A DNA stretch of 64,000 nucleotides from Hirschia sp964342355 (GTDB lineage Bacteria > Pseudomonadota > Alphaproteobacteria > Caulobacterales > Hyphomonadaceae): assembly GCA_964342355.1 (NCBI GenBank), contig CAYFFG010000003.1, forward strand, positions 124,001-188,000. Direction: 5' to 3'. Below are positions 1 through 7,862 of this stretch, in pieces. The notes under the pieces are model-generated. The model saw nothing but the letters and a program-made list of their open reading frames with translations, had not been told where the DNA came from and searched no databases. The translations under genes were made by a program, and so were the position numbers. The number at the start of each line of letters is the position of its first letter. Positions within the stretch are counted from its first letter, which is position 1.

Positions 1-436
1 CTGGATCAGGCGTCGTGTGGCCAAGGTCTACAGCCCCATTAGGACCAACAGCGCCAAGCGTGCCTAAAGATGCTGACACATGTCCGCATTCGTTCCAGAT
101 CTGGCGCAGGAAATCGACCGTTGACGATTTGCCGTTTGTGCCCGTCACGCCAACCATGATTTCAGGCTGATTGTGGAAGAAAGCCGCCGCCGACTCAGCC
201 AACGCCAATCGAGGTTCTTCTGTTTTGAGTGACGGAACCGACCATTCGCCAGGGCGCTCATCAGTGATGATCGCTATCGCGCCATGCTCGATCGCCATGT
301 CGATATAGTCGCGACCATCAGCCACCACGCCCTTTAAAGCCGCAAAGACAAAGCCCTTGGCCACTTTCCGGCTGTCAGCTGTGAAGCCTGTAATTTCTAA
401 ATCCGGCGCGCCGGGAATGAGCTGGTTCAGTTTCAT
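1..436 (-). CDS. murE: MurE, UDP-MurNAc-tripeptide synthetase (3' part beyond window)
   Basis: Cytoplasmic Mur ligase that adds the third stem-peptide residue (meso-diaminopimelate in Gram-negatives) to UDP-MurNAc-L-Ala-D-Glu using ATP. Reading leftward from the ATG at 436 gives about 145 residues, starting MKLNQLIPGAPDLEITG. They include the Mur N-terminal motif TADSRKV and the ATP-binding loop GVTGTNGKSS. The start overlaps the ftsI stop by 4 nt (ATGA), as expected of coupled genes in the mra/dcw operon. The C-terminal domain that would fix DAP versus Lys specificity lies outside the window. Identity rests on the P-loop, N-domain and position after ftsI, and is close to certain. Confidence 0.95.
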   Translation of the reverse strand, partial: MKLNQLIPGAPDLEITGFTADSRKVAKGFVFAALKGVVADGRDYIDMAIEHGAIAIITDERPGEWSVPSLKTEEPRLALAESAAAFFHNQPEIMVGVTGTNGKSSTVDFLRQIWNECGHVSASLGTLGAVGPNGAVDLGHTTPDP

Positions 437-2103
437 AAGGCCCTCTTGTCTGAAACAGCGCTAGCGCCAGGTTGAAAACCGGAAGGACGATGAGTGGTGT
501 CGAGCACCGGTTTAACGTCCAGCATAGGTGCGATGCGGGCGATGAGGCGTCCCGTGACCGGGGCTGCGTTCAATGCGGCCGTCTCTCCTGTTTGCCCAGC
601 GTGCGCTTCGGGCTCATCCAAGACGATCAAAACGACATATTCTGGGCGTGATGCCGGGAATAGTGAAATAAATGAACTAATATTGCGGTCTTGAGCGTAT
701 CCGCCCGGGATCGGCTTTTCTGCTGTGCCGGTTTTGCCCGCAACTTCATATCCATAAACGTCCGCGCGAGACCCCGTGCCATCGGTGACAACTTTGCGCA
801 TCATCTCGGCAACCACCGCAGCGGTCGGCGCGGACATCACGCGCTTGCGCTCAAATTCGTCATAAGGGCCCAGTTCAACGAAGCGTGGACGCACCATTTC
901 TCCGCCATTAGCAACTGCGGTGTAAGCCGTCGCTAGCGCCAGCGGCGAGATCGCAATACCATGGCCATAAGACGCTGTTGCAAGACTGAGCTCATTCCAC
1001 TCATCCGGCACAAGCGGAATTGCAGCGCCTGGAAAAACGACATTCGGGCGTTCAAAAAAGCCGAGCGCGTCATAAAAATCGGTCTGACGGCGCGCCTCTA
1101 GCAATTGAGAGATGCGCACCGTTCCGATGTTTGAAGAATGCGCAAGAATGTCTGAGACGTCTGCACGCGCTGCGATCGGGTGATCGTCACTAATCACAGT
1201 ACGTCCAACATGAAGCGGCTCAGTCAGATCAAACGTATCAGACGGATGCAATACGCCTGCCTCTAATGCAGAGGCGACCGTGAGGGGTTTAAATACGGAG
1301 CCGAGCTCGTATAAGCCTCCAATGACCCGGTTCAGACGCGCTTCGGGCGAGGCGTCCGCTGGGCGATTAGGGTCCATTTCCGGCCAGGACGCGATGGCGC
1401 GCACCGCTCCGGTTCTAGCATCCAGCACAATGCCCGCCGCACCTTTGATCTTGAAGGCTTCGCTAGCGAAACGAAGCTCATCTTCCAGTGCGAACTGAAC
1501 TCCAGAGTCGATGGTCAGCTTCAACGGCGCTTTACCTACGGAAAGCTGTGTGTCGTGCGCCAGCTCAAGGCCCGCAATTCCGCGCGAATCAATGTCGGTA
1601 TAGCCAAGTAAGTGCCCAGCCAAAGAACCGCCGGTGTAGATACGCTGAACTTCCTTTTCAAAGCGAAGACCTTCCAACCCCAGATCAAATAACGCCTGAC
1701 GTTGGCGAGGCGACACTTTGCGACGGATCCAGACAAACTTGCGGCCAGGATCCGTCATCTGCGCATGAAGGCGGTCACGATCGAGATCTGCAAAGACCGT
1801 CGCTAGCCCGTCCAGAAATTCATTAACGTCCCAGATTTCTTGAGGCGCAGCGGCGACGCTGTCGATTACAAGAGATGTGGCCAGCAGTTCGCCATTGCGG
1901 TCCACAATATCCTGCCTCGCGCTCGCATCAGCTTTCTGGCCAGGCGTTTTGGCGTCGCCAATGTGAACACCGCCCATAGCAACCGCCGTTGCGCGCCACG
2001 TCACCGCGCCAAACACCAACGCGACGCCAGCCGCCACCATCATCGCACGCACAGTTCCCCAGCGCTCAGGAGACATATCTTTGAGGCGATCGACAAATTT
2101 CAC
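433..2103 (-). CDS. ftsI: FtsI/PBP3, septal peptidoglycan transpeptidase
   Basis: Class B penicillin-binding protein that cross-links septal peptidoglycan in the periplasm as part of the FtsW-FtsI-FtsQLB divisome. The 556 residues show one N-terminal membrane segment (about 17-40), a dimerisation/pedestal domain (about 60-190) and a transpeptidase domain. The catalytic SVFK has its nucleophile at Ser268, SSN is at 322-324 and KTGT at 456-459, so all three motifs are intact. The start is GTG at 2103, overlapping the ftsL stop by 4 nt (GTGA). Length is normal for alphaproteobacterial FtsI. The order ftsL-ftsI-murE supports FtsI over the elongation PBP2. Confidence 0.97.
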   Translation of the reverse strand: MKFVDRLKDMSPERWGTVRAMMVAAGVALVFGAVTWRATAVAMGGVHIGDAKTPGQKADASARQDIVDRNGELLATSLVIDSVAAAPQEIWDVNEFLDGLATVFADLDRDRLHAQMTDPGRKFVWIRRKVSPRQRQALFDLGLEGLRFEKEVQRIYTGGSLAGHLLGYTDIDSRGIAGLELAHDTQLSVGKAPLKLTIDSGVQFALEDELRFASEAFKIKGAAGIVLDARTGAVRAIASWPEMDPNRPADASPEARLNRVIGGLYELGSVFKPLTVASALEAGVLHPSDTFDLTEPLHVGRTVISDDHPIAARADVSDILAHSSNIGTVRISQLLEARRQTDFYDALGFFERPNVVFPGAAIPLVPDEWNELSLATASYGHGIAISPLALATAYTAVANGGEMVRPRFVELGPYDEFERKRVMSAPTAAVVAEMMRKVVTDGTGSRADVYGYEVAGKTGTAEKPIPGGYAQDRNISSFISLFPASRPEYVVLIVLDEPEAHAGQTGETAALNAAPVTGRLIARIAPMLDVKPVLDTTHRPSGFQPGASAVSDKRAL

Positions 2104-2411
2104 TGCGCCCCCTCCCCAGCCGGAGTGTCGACAGTGTCAAGACGCTGATTGAGGTCGGCTTCCTGTTTCATTTGCTCCGGCTTCACAGGAAACATGCCCA
2201 GCTTTTCTTGCGCGAGAGGACCAATCCGCTCTGGGCGTGACAAGTGCGCCTCTTCCGCGCGAAGCGCACGAACTTCTTCCCGTTCCAGCGCGATCTGCGC
2301 CTCAAGCTGGCGGATTTGTTCTTCAGATTCCTGAGCGCCCTCTTTGGCCCTGTAGACAGACACCGCCAGAAGCGCGACCACAAAAAGAGCAACAAAGAAG
2401 AAACGCTTCAT
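2100..2411 (-). CDS. ftsL: FtsL-like divisome protein
   Basis: Short bitopic protein of 103 residues with a membrane segment at about 3-20 and then a heptad-rich helix (about 25-65, dense in E, Q, L and R) typical of the FtsL coiled coil that pairs with FtsB and FtsQ. The sequence itself is poorly conserved, so the assignment rests on topology, size and exact position between rsmH and ftsI. It overlaps both neighbours by 4 nt (ATGA with rsmH, GTGA with ftsI), which implies translational coupling. Confidence 0.88.
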   Translation of the reverse strand: MKRFFFVALFVVALLAVSVYRAKEGAQESEEQIRQLEAQIALEREEVRALRAEEAHLSRPERIGPLAQEKLGMFPVKPEQMKQEADLNQRLDTVDTPAGEGAQ

Positions 2412-3412
2412 ACCAGAGCCTCCAGTGTGGAGAGCGGCGGCAAGCGGTCACTAAACCGCGCCACGCCGCCCCAAGGCTCTTCTTCTGTGCGGATAGCCCA
2501 GCGAAGGCGCGCAGACCGCGCTCGCGGGTTTTGAGACGTCTCTTCTTCTGTTGGCTCGATTGCTTTGCGCGCAACCAGATCAAAAGTCGGCGGCTTGCCT
2601 TTCGGCAATTCCGGCATGTGGCGCGACCCGCCCGCACTTTCGCCAGACCGCTCGCGCAGGAATGATTTCACGATGCGGTCTTCGAGTGAATGAAACGTCA
2701 CAACAACGAGACGTCCGCCCGGCTTTAACACATCTTCACTGGCCGCAAGCGCGCGGGCCAATTCGCCAAGTTCGTCATTCACATAAAGCCGCAATGCCTG
2801 GAAACACTTGGTTGCTGGGTGTGTTTTCTTGCCGCGACGCCCGCCGAGTGTTTTGTCGATCACATCCGCCAGATCCAATGTGCGGGTGAATTTTTCCTCT
2901 TCGCGGCGCTTGACGATCGCCCGCGCCACACGGCGGCTGGCTGCCTCTTCTCCCAGATAATGAAAGATGGCGGACAAATCCTGCTCGGATAAAACATTCA
3001 CTGCGTCAGCTGCGCTGGGGCCGCGCATCTCCATGCGCATGTCCAATGGCCCATCACGCATGAAGGAGAAACCGCGCTCAGCTTCGTCCAGCTGATAAGA
3101 GGACACGCCCAGGTCCAGCATCACGCCATCGACCTGTTGATAGTTCGCCGCGCGCGCCGCCAGGTTCAACTCACCAAAACGTCCTGGCGCAGGCCGCAGC
3201 CGAGGGTCTCGACCTGCATGATCCCATGCGCGCTGCATTGCGTCAGGATCACGGTCGACCGCAAGCATCGCACAGTCCGCAATCGCCAGCACGGCGCGCG
3301 AATAACCACCGCCACCATACGTGCCGTCGATATAAGCCTTGCCATCAACTGGCGCGAGCGCTTCGATAACAGCCTCTAACAAGACAGGGATATGGACGCC
3401 GTTCTCGCTCAC
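2408..3412 (-). CDS. rsmH: RsmH, 16S rRNA m4C1402 methyltransferase
   Basis: SAM-dependent enzyme that N4-methylates C1402 in the 16S rRNA decoding centre. The 334 residues begin with HIPVLLEAVIEAL and the glycine-rich SAM loop GTYGGGGYS near residue 30, followed by AVDRDPDAM. The family motif VVVTFHSLEDRIVK is near residue 240, so the enzyme looks complete. The start is GTG at 3412, overlapping the mraZ stop by 4 nt (GTGA). It is the second gene of the mraZ operon, the usual place for rsmH (mraW). Confidence 0.97.
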   Translation of the reverse strand: MSENGVHIPVLLEAVIEALAPVDGKAYIDGTYGGGGYSRAVLAIADCAMLAVDRDPDAMQRAWDHAGRDPRLRPAPGRFGELNLAARAANYQQVDGVMLDLGVSSYQLDEAERGFSFMRDGPLDMRMEMRGPSAADAVNVLSEQDLSAIFHYLGEEAASRRVARAIVKRREEEKFTRTLDLADVIDKTLGGRRGKKTHPATKCFQALRLYVNDELGELARALAASEDVLKPGGRLVVVTFHSLEDRIVKSFLRERSGESAGGSRHMPELPKGKPPTFDLVARKAIEPTEEETSQNPRARSARLRWAIRTEEEPWGGVARFSDRLPPLSTLEALV

Positions 3413-3879
3413 GCGGCAAACTCCCCATCTTCCACATCAAGACTATCAATCAGGTCGCCGGACTCACCTGCAAGCTCAAGGAATTCGCGACGCTTTTCCG
3501 CCAGCAGGTTCGGCGCCCAGATTTCAAACCGCTCGCCCAGACCAACGAACGACACTTCATCCGTTATGCCTGCATGGTCCAGAAACTTCTTTGGCAGCAG
3601 GATACGTCCGCCCGCGCCGTCAAACTGTAATTCTTTACACTCACCAAGAATGCCGTACTCCAGCGCCTGGCGGCGTGGATCCATCGGCTTCATTTTGCGG
3701 ATGGATTTGTACAGGTTCTCGACCAACTTCCTGCTCCCGCCTTCAAGGCATTGCTTGGATTTCCCAAAAGACGGCCAAACGAAAACAACTTCATCACCGC
3801 CCAAATGCTTTCTGAATGGCGCAGGAACCGACACCCTGTTCTTAACATCGACCTTGCTGTCATAGGTGGATGTAAACAT
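3409..3879 (-). CDS. mraZ: MraZ, dcw-operon transcription regulator
   Basis: AbrB-fold DNA-binding protein that forms ring oligomers and binds direct TGGGN repeats in front of its own operon, as known for E. coli and mycoplasma homologues. The 156 residues contain the two DxxxR elements (DVKNRVSVP near residue 11 and DGAGGRILLP near residue 88) of the swapped-hairpin fold. The ATG at 3879 is the first gene start after a 550-bp AT-rich intergenic region. Arrays of TGGGA boxes lie upstream (see separate entries), consistent with autoregulation. Confidence 0.97.
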   Translation of the reverse strand: MFTSTYDSKVDVKNRVSVPAPFRKHLGGDEVVFVWPSFGKSKQCLEGGSRKLVENLYKSIRKMKPMDPRRQALEYGILGECKELQFDGAGGRILLPKKFLDHAGITDEVSFVGLGERFEIWAPNLLAEKRREFLELAGESGDLIDSLDVEDGEFAA

Positions 3880-4431
3880 GACGCGATATCAGCAGCCCCA
3901 GAAAGTGAAAAACAAAACCACCCAAAAACACGAGCGGGTACGCAAACAGGTACGCGTGGAACATGTCAGCCAGCCCAGCTTGATCCACATTTAGGGGATA
4001 CCATGGGAAATTATGGGAAGCAAAGCCAGAAAGGATTCGTTAACACACAAGATGTGGAACATTTGCAAAACATATGGAGTACATATATTTTTTTGACCCA
4101 AGATTACTGTGGATAACTGCGCGGACAACTATTGGCAGATAAGACGGAATCATATTGGCCGCGAAATGAAAAGTCCGTTCAAACAAAATATGAGGGACAT
4201 CCGCGCTCAAACTCTGACACAATATATAGTATATTTAGTAAAATCATTGTCCATATAGGTTGATTTTCGTTCGATTTCGCCAAAACCGCCGCAAGCATCC
4301 CAAATTTCTCCATACGCATCCTTGACGTTTTCCCAAGAAATCCCACCCTCAGGACCGCACGACAGTGATGTTCCAAAGTTTTTTTACCGGATTTTGTGCT
4401 GAATTTTTGCTGCGCGCACATTTTAGGCAAA
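3880..4431. promoter_or_regulatory. mraZ upstream region, about 550 bp without a gene
   Basis: AT-rich stretch between mraZ and the 3' end of rnpB. I see no credible gene; the short ORFs here have no recognisable protein character. It holds a direct repeat GGTACGC at 3937-3943 and 3949-3955 (12-bp period), a GGGGA/TGGGA/TGGGA array at 3994-4018, isolated TCCCA boxes at 4298, 4331 and 4341, and a single DnaA-box match TGTGGATAA at 4108-4116. The mraZ promoter must lie here, but I cannot place its -35/-10 with confidence. Confidence 0.6.
3994..4018 (+). promoter_or_regulatory. Putative MraZ-box array near mraZ
   Basis: Three boxes in exact 10-bp register on the + strand: GGGGA at 3994, TGGGA at 4004 and TGGGA at 4014, each separated by 5 nt. 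This matches the TGGGN-N5 direct-repeat architecture known for MraZ. The array is 115-139 nt upstream of the mraZ start and runs on the strand opposite to mraZ. Function is inferred from the pattern and the neighbouring gene. Confidence 0.5.
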
Positions 4432-4817
<386 letters not shown>

Positions 4818-4865
4818 ACGCGCTTCCTATCACACTTGTTTGGGGAAAGCGATAACGTGGCGTTT

Positions 4866-4899
4866 TCCCACATTTTCCCAAAGGTCCCACAAAATCCCA
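4866..4899 (-). promoter_or_regulatory. TGGGA box array upstream of rnpB
   Basis: Four TGGGA boxes on the minus strand (TCCCA on + at 4866, 4876, 4885 and 4895), spaced 10, 9 and 10 bp, beginning about 50 nt before the 5' end of rnpB and ending against the stop of the amidase gene. The spacing matches MraZ direct repeats, although the nearest gene is rnpB. Direct observation of the repeat is certain; its role is inference. Confidence 0.5.
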
Positions 4900-4903
4900 A
4901 TTG

Positions 4904-5617
4904 CTATTTGCGGGCCTTGGCATAACGCGAACTTACCAGCCCAAGGATGCGGCGCGTTTCTTCATCGGCCTCTCCTGTAATATTCTCCGGCCGCCAGCGG
5001 CGCTGGAACGCAGCCAAGCATGCCTCAAGACTGGCATCGGGGATCATCTCCACGCCATAGCCAATTACGCGCAACGCTTCCGCCACGCCTGTGTCATCCA
5101 CAGGCTCCATCGCAGCCGCACGCGGCCAAAAACCTATGCCAGCATCAGAGAGCCGACGCCATGGAAACCGCTCGCCGGGATCCTGTTTACGCCCCGGTGC
5201 GATATCTGAGTGCCCAACAACTCCGGTGTGCGTGATGTCATAACGCAACAGTATGTCCGCGCACAAAAGCGTCACCGCACCAATTTGTACATCCGAAAAA
5301 TCAGGCAGATCGAAATCATGGCCGCCATTGACAATTTCGATCCCGATAGAACGGGAATTTATGTCATCAAGCCCCTGCCAGCTTGCAACACCAGCGTGCC
5401 AAGCGCGATCGTCTTCCGATACAAGCTGAAAAATTCGCCCATCTTCTTCGACCATATAATGTGCGGACACCTTTGCGTTGGGATCGCACATGCGATCAAG
5501 CGCCGCCTGACCGCTTTCCATGCCGGTATAGTGCAAGACCAGCATGCTGATGGGAGCTTTACGCGCGTCGAAGTTTGGACTCGGGGATTTGATGATCTCC
5601 AACACGGTCGCCTCCAT
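4904..5617 (-). CDS. N-acetylmuramoyl-L-alanine amidase, AmpD/AmiD family
   Basis: Zinc amidase that cleaves the MurNAc-L-Ala bond of (anhydro)muropeptides in cell-wall recycling. Amidase_2 domain at about 10-155 of 237 residues. Zinc ligands are readable as H29 (VLHYTG), H136 (VVGHSDIAPG) and D146 (KQDPG), with the likely catalytic E94 in IGIEI. The C-terminal part (about 165-230) resembles a peptidoglycan-binding helical domain, as in AmiD. No signal peptide is visible, so it is probably cytoplasmic (AmpD-like role). The ATG overlaps the end of the EamA gene by 59 nt; a GTG four codons later would shorten this only slightly because SPSPNFDARKAPISML is family sequence. Confidence 0.9.
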   Translation of the reverse strand: MEATVLEIIKSPSPNFDARKAPISMLVLHYTGMESGQAALDRMCDPNAKVSAHYMVEEDGRIFQLVSEDDRAWHAGVASWQGLDDINSRSIGIEIVNGGHDFDLPDFSDVQIGAVTLLCADILLRYDITHTGVVGHSDIAPGRKQDPGERFPWRRLSDAGIGFWPRAAAMEPVDDTGVAEALRVIGYGVEMIPDASLEACLAAFQRRWRPENITGEADEETRRILGLVSSRYAKARK

Positions 5618-6488
5618 TGGTTGGCGCTGGAACAGCCTGTTTCGGCCCCATCATTACAACACCAACGCCAACTAAGGCCAAGAGTCCGCCGAAAATCATA
5701 TTGAGCGTTATGACCTCCCCCAACAGCATAACACCACCCAAAACGCCCCATACCGGCGTCATCAATGTCAGAGGCGATATCAGCGACATGTCATATCGCT
5801 TTAGGAGATAGTAAAAAACACCATGCCCGAAAACCGAAACCGCCAACGCCGCAAACACACCCGCTCCCCAAAGCGCCAATCCACCAGCGAAAATCACCTC
5901 CGCCGATTTCGGTTCTAGGATAAATGACATCACGCACAACGGCCCGCATGACATCAACGCCACCCATGCCTGCATTTCAAAAACACCTAGCGGTTTCATG
6001 GATTTCATCAACACGTTTGCGGACGCATATCCAAACACTGATAACGCCACAAAGACCAACCCTACGCTTGCGGATAGCTTTGCCGGATCAACCGCTATGA
6101 TCACGACACCCACAATCGACACCCCCATGCCAATCATGCGCCGCCACCCCAGAGGATCGCCCAGAAATATCATCGCCATAAGCGCGCCAAATGGAACGCC
6201 TAATTGTTGCGTAATGGCCGCCGCGCCCGATTCTGCATCCTGAAGACCACGGAACAACAGCGCGAAATGCAGCGCGCCGATTCCCATAGATACAAGAAAC
6301 AACCTGCCCCATTGTTGCGGAAGTCGTCGCAGCCACGGCACCAAGACCGCCACAACAATCAAAAATCTTAGCGCCGCGAACGCTAGAGGCGGCGCATGCA
6401 TATCCGCAATCGCCCATCGCGACACAACGATATTCAAGCCCATTGCAAGACATGCTGCGCACAACAGCGCAAAATCTTTCGCAGTCAC
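5559..6488 (-). CDS. EamA/DMT-family inner-membrane transporter
   Basis: The 309-residue protein has ten hydrophobic segments arranged as two EamA repeats (about 1-135 and 145-290), the fold of drug/metabolite exporters such as RhtA and YdcZ relatives. The substrate cannot be read from sequence. The second repeat carries the typical LTLMTPVWGVLGGVMLLGE signature. The start is GTG at 6488. The last 20 codons are out of frame with, and overlap, the start of the amidase gene, so the two are probably co-transcribed. The C-terminal tail after residue 288 is hydrophilic and may be a late extension. Confidence 0.88.
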   Translation of the reverse strand: MTAKDFALLCAACLAMGLNIVVSRWAIADMHAPPLAFAALRFLIVVAVLVPWLRRLPQQWGRLFLVSMGIGALHFALLFRGLQDAESGAAAITQQLGVPFGALMAMIFLGDPLGWRRMIGMGVSIVGVVIIAVDPAKLSASVGLVFVALSVFGYASANVLMKSMKPLGVFEMQAWVALMSCGPLCVMSFILEPKSAEVIFAGGLALWGAGVFAALAVSVFGHGVFYYLLKRYDMSLISPLTLMTPVWGVLGGVMLLGEVITLNMIFGGLLALVGVGVVMMGPKQAVPAPTNGGDRVGDHQIPESKLRRA

Positions 6489-6575
6489 GATTTATCCGCT
6501 TAGCTGGTTTATATGTTGAGAAAACCAACCACAACCCAGGATAATTGACAATCTATAGTTGTATTTTTAATTAAA

Positions 6576-6605
6576 ACAAATCCGGCCTCTTAAGACCGGT
6601 TTTGT
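6576..6605 (-). terminator. Rho-independent terminator after the 114-aa membrane protein
   Basis: Stem ACAAAACCGG/CCGGATTTGT (one mismatch) with a 10-nt loop. On the minus strand it is followed by a T-rich run (TTTTAATT). It lies 29 nt beyond the stop of the gene at 6634. Confidence 0.6.
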
Positions 6606-6633
6606 ATTCATGTAATTTGAAATGTGTCTGCGC

Positions 6634-6978
6634 CTACTTAGACGACGGCGTTTCAATAACCCACCCATCAGGGGTTTGATGCGCATCAAGTGTGTCGCCC
6701 GTCTGCGCCTTCCGGGGTTTGGTTGATTTGCTGAACACTTTGGCACGATAAAATCTCGTGCGGGCGCTTGAAGACTTACCACTCACGCCCTGTCCGGCGC
6801 GCAAAAATAATGCGGCCAAAGCGATGATCAGTCCGACAATCGTTGTCGCAAGCAGAGCAAGACCAGCCGCCATAACAACGAACAGTCCGAAAAAAGCGCG
6901 AGCCGTCCAAGCGCCAACCTGTCTTAAGGTTGAGAAGAAACCTGCGAAGGCATCCTGGCCAGATTCAGAATATGTCAT
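6634..6978 (-). CDS. Small predicted membrane protein, unknown function
   Basis: 114 residues. An N-terminal amphipathic stretch (about 8-25) is followed by one long or two closely spaced hydrophobic segments (about 26-62, rich in A, L, G, V), then a basic, Ser/Lys-rich cytoplasmic-type tail ending GWVIETPSSK. No family recognised. The ATG at 6978 has an AAGGA ribosome site just upstream, and a terminator follows the gene, so it is probably a real single-gene unit. It could be a minor envelope protein. Confidence 0.6.
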   Translation of the reverse strand: MTYSESGQDAFAGFFSTLRQVGAWTARAFFGLFVVMAAGLALLATTIVGLIIALAALFLRAGQGVSGKSSSARTRFYRAKVFSKSTKPRKAQTGDTLDAHQTPDGWVIETPSSK

Positions 6979-7036
6979 TTAATCCTTGCTCCTTGCCCCC
7001 TCCCACTATCAAAGATGTGCGCACGATAGCTTAACG

Positions 7037-7762
7037 TCAATCCGGCTGAGCGACAAAACCGCGCTGCGCACGAATTTGTGCATAAGCAGAGGTGATTGCA
7101 GCTGCTTTTTCATGCGCGACAACCTCAAATTCCCGTGGCGCATCGCGCGTCGCAGCAAGTCTGTCTGGGTGATGATCCTTCATCAATTTGCGGTAGGCGC
7201 GGCGAATATCATCATATTCAGCCGACCGGTCTACTCCCAGTATTTCATATGGGTCATCCGGGTCCGCCCCCATGTGACTGGCTTTGATGCGTTTGTAGTC
7301 ATCTTCGGAGAAGCCAAAAATATCAGAGACCGTCCGCAGATACTCCAATTCATCCAACGTCACAAAACCATCCGCCAGAGCAATCTGGAACAGACCGTCG
7401 AGAACCCCTTCGAGCAAGCATGGCCTGTCCGCATATTTTTTTGCGAGCATGCGCGCATACGATTCATACCCGTGAACCGTTTGGCGCGCGATGTTGAACA
7501 CGCGCCGCACGGACGCAAAGTCTTGCGGCGCCGTTCGGAATGTTCGCGAAAAAGCCTCAACTTCTTCGTCGGTGACAAAGCCATCCGCCTTGGCCATTTT
7601 GGCGCCAAGCCCCACGACCGCAGCTGTAAAATCAACATCGTCCGGTTCAGGCCCACAAGACACATCTATCATGTCAACGCTTGTCGATATTTCGCTTTCA
7701 GGCGTCGGCCCGAGAAGGAACAAGCGGTGTGCGATAGCTGAAAGATGCGTCCACAAACTCAT
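7037..7762 (-). CDS. DjlA-like co-chaperone (TerB + DnaJ domains)
   Basis: 241 residues with a TerB-like helical domain (about 40-160) and a C-terminal J domain (about 172-238) containing DPYEILGV and the HPD tripeptide in KDHHPDRL, which stimulates DnaK ATPase. E. coli DjlA has the same order but carries an N-terminal membrane anchor. Here the N-terminus (LSAIAHRLFLLG) is only weakly hydrophobic, so membrane attachment is doubtful. It acts with DnaK on unknown clients. No close operon partner; the start has only a weak ribosome site. Confidence 0.85.
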   Translation of the reverse strand: MSLWTHLSAIAHRLFLLGPTPESEISTSVDMIDVSCGPEPDDVDFTAAVVGLGAKMAKADGFVTDEEVEAFSRTFRTAPQDFASVRRVFNIARQTVHGYESYARMLAKKYADRPCLLEGVLDGLFQIALADGFVTLDELEYLRTVSDIFGFSEDDYKRIKASHMGADPDDPYEILGVDRSAEYDDIRRAYRKLMKDHHPDRLAATRDAPREFEVVAHEKAAAITSAYAQIRAQRGFVAQPD

Positions 7763-7862
7763 AAATCAGGGTCACTTTGTTTAACTCGTCCGGCGTCAGG
7801 CACGATGAAACCAGACTAACTCAAGCTGAGCCAGATAGCTCTAGCCCGCTATGCTTGCAAGT

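Noticed and set aside
4108..4116. Single perfect DnaA-box match TGTGGATAA upstream of mraZ, considered as an origin
   Set aside because: One 9-mer of this kind is expected by chance in 64 kb. There is no box cluster, dnaA, dnaN or hemE nearby.
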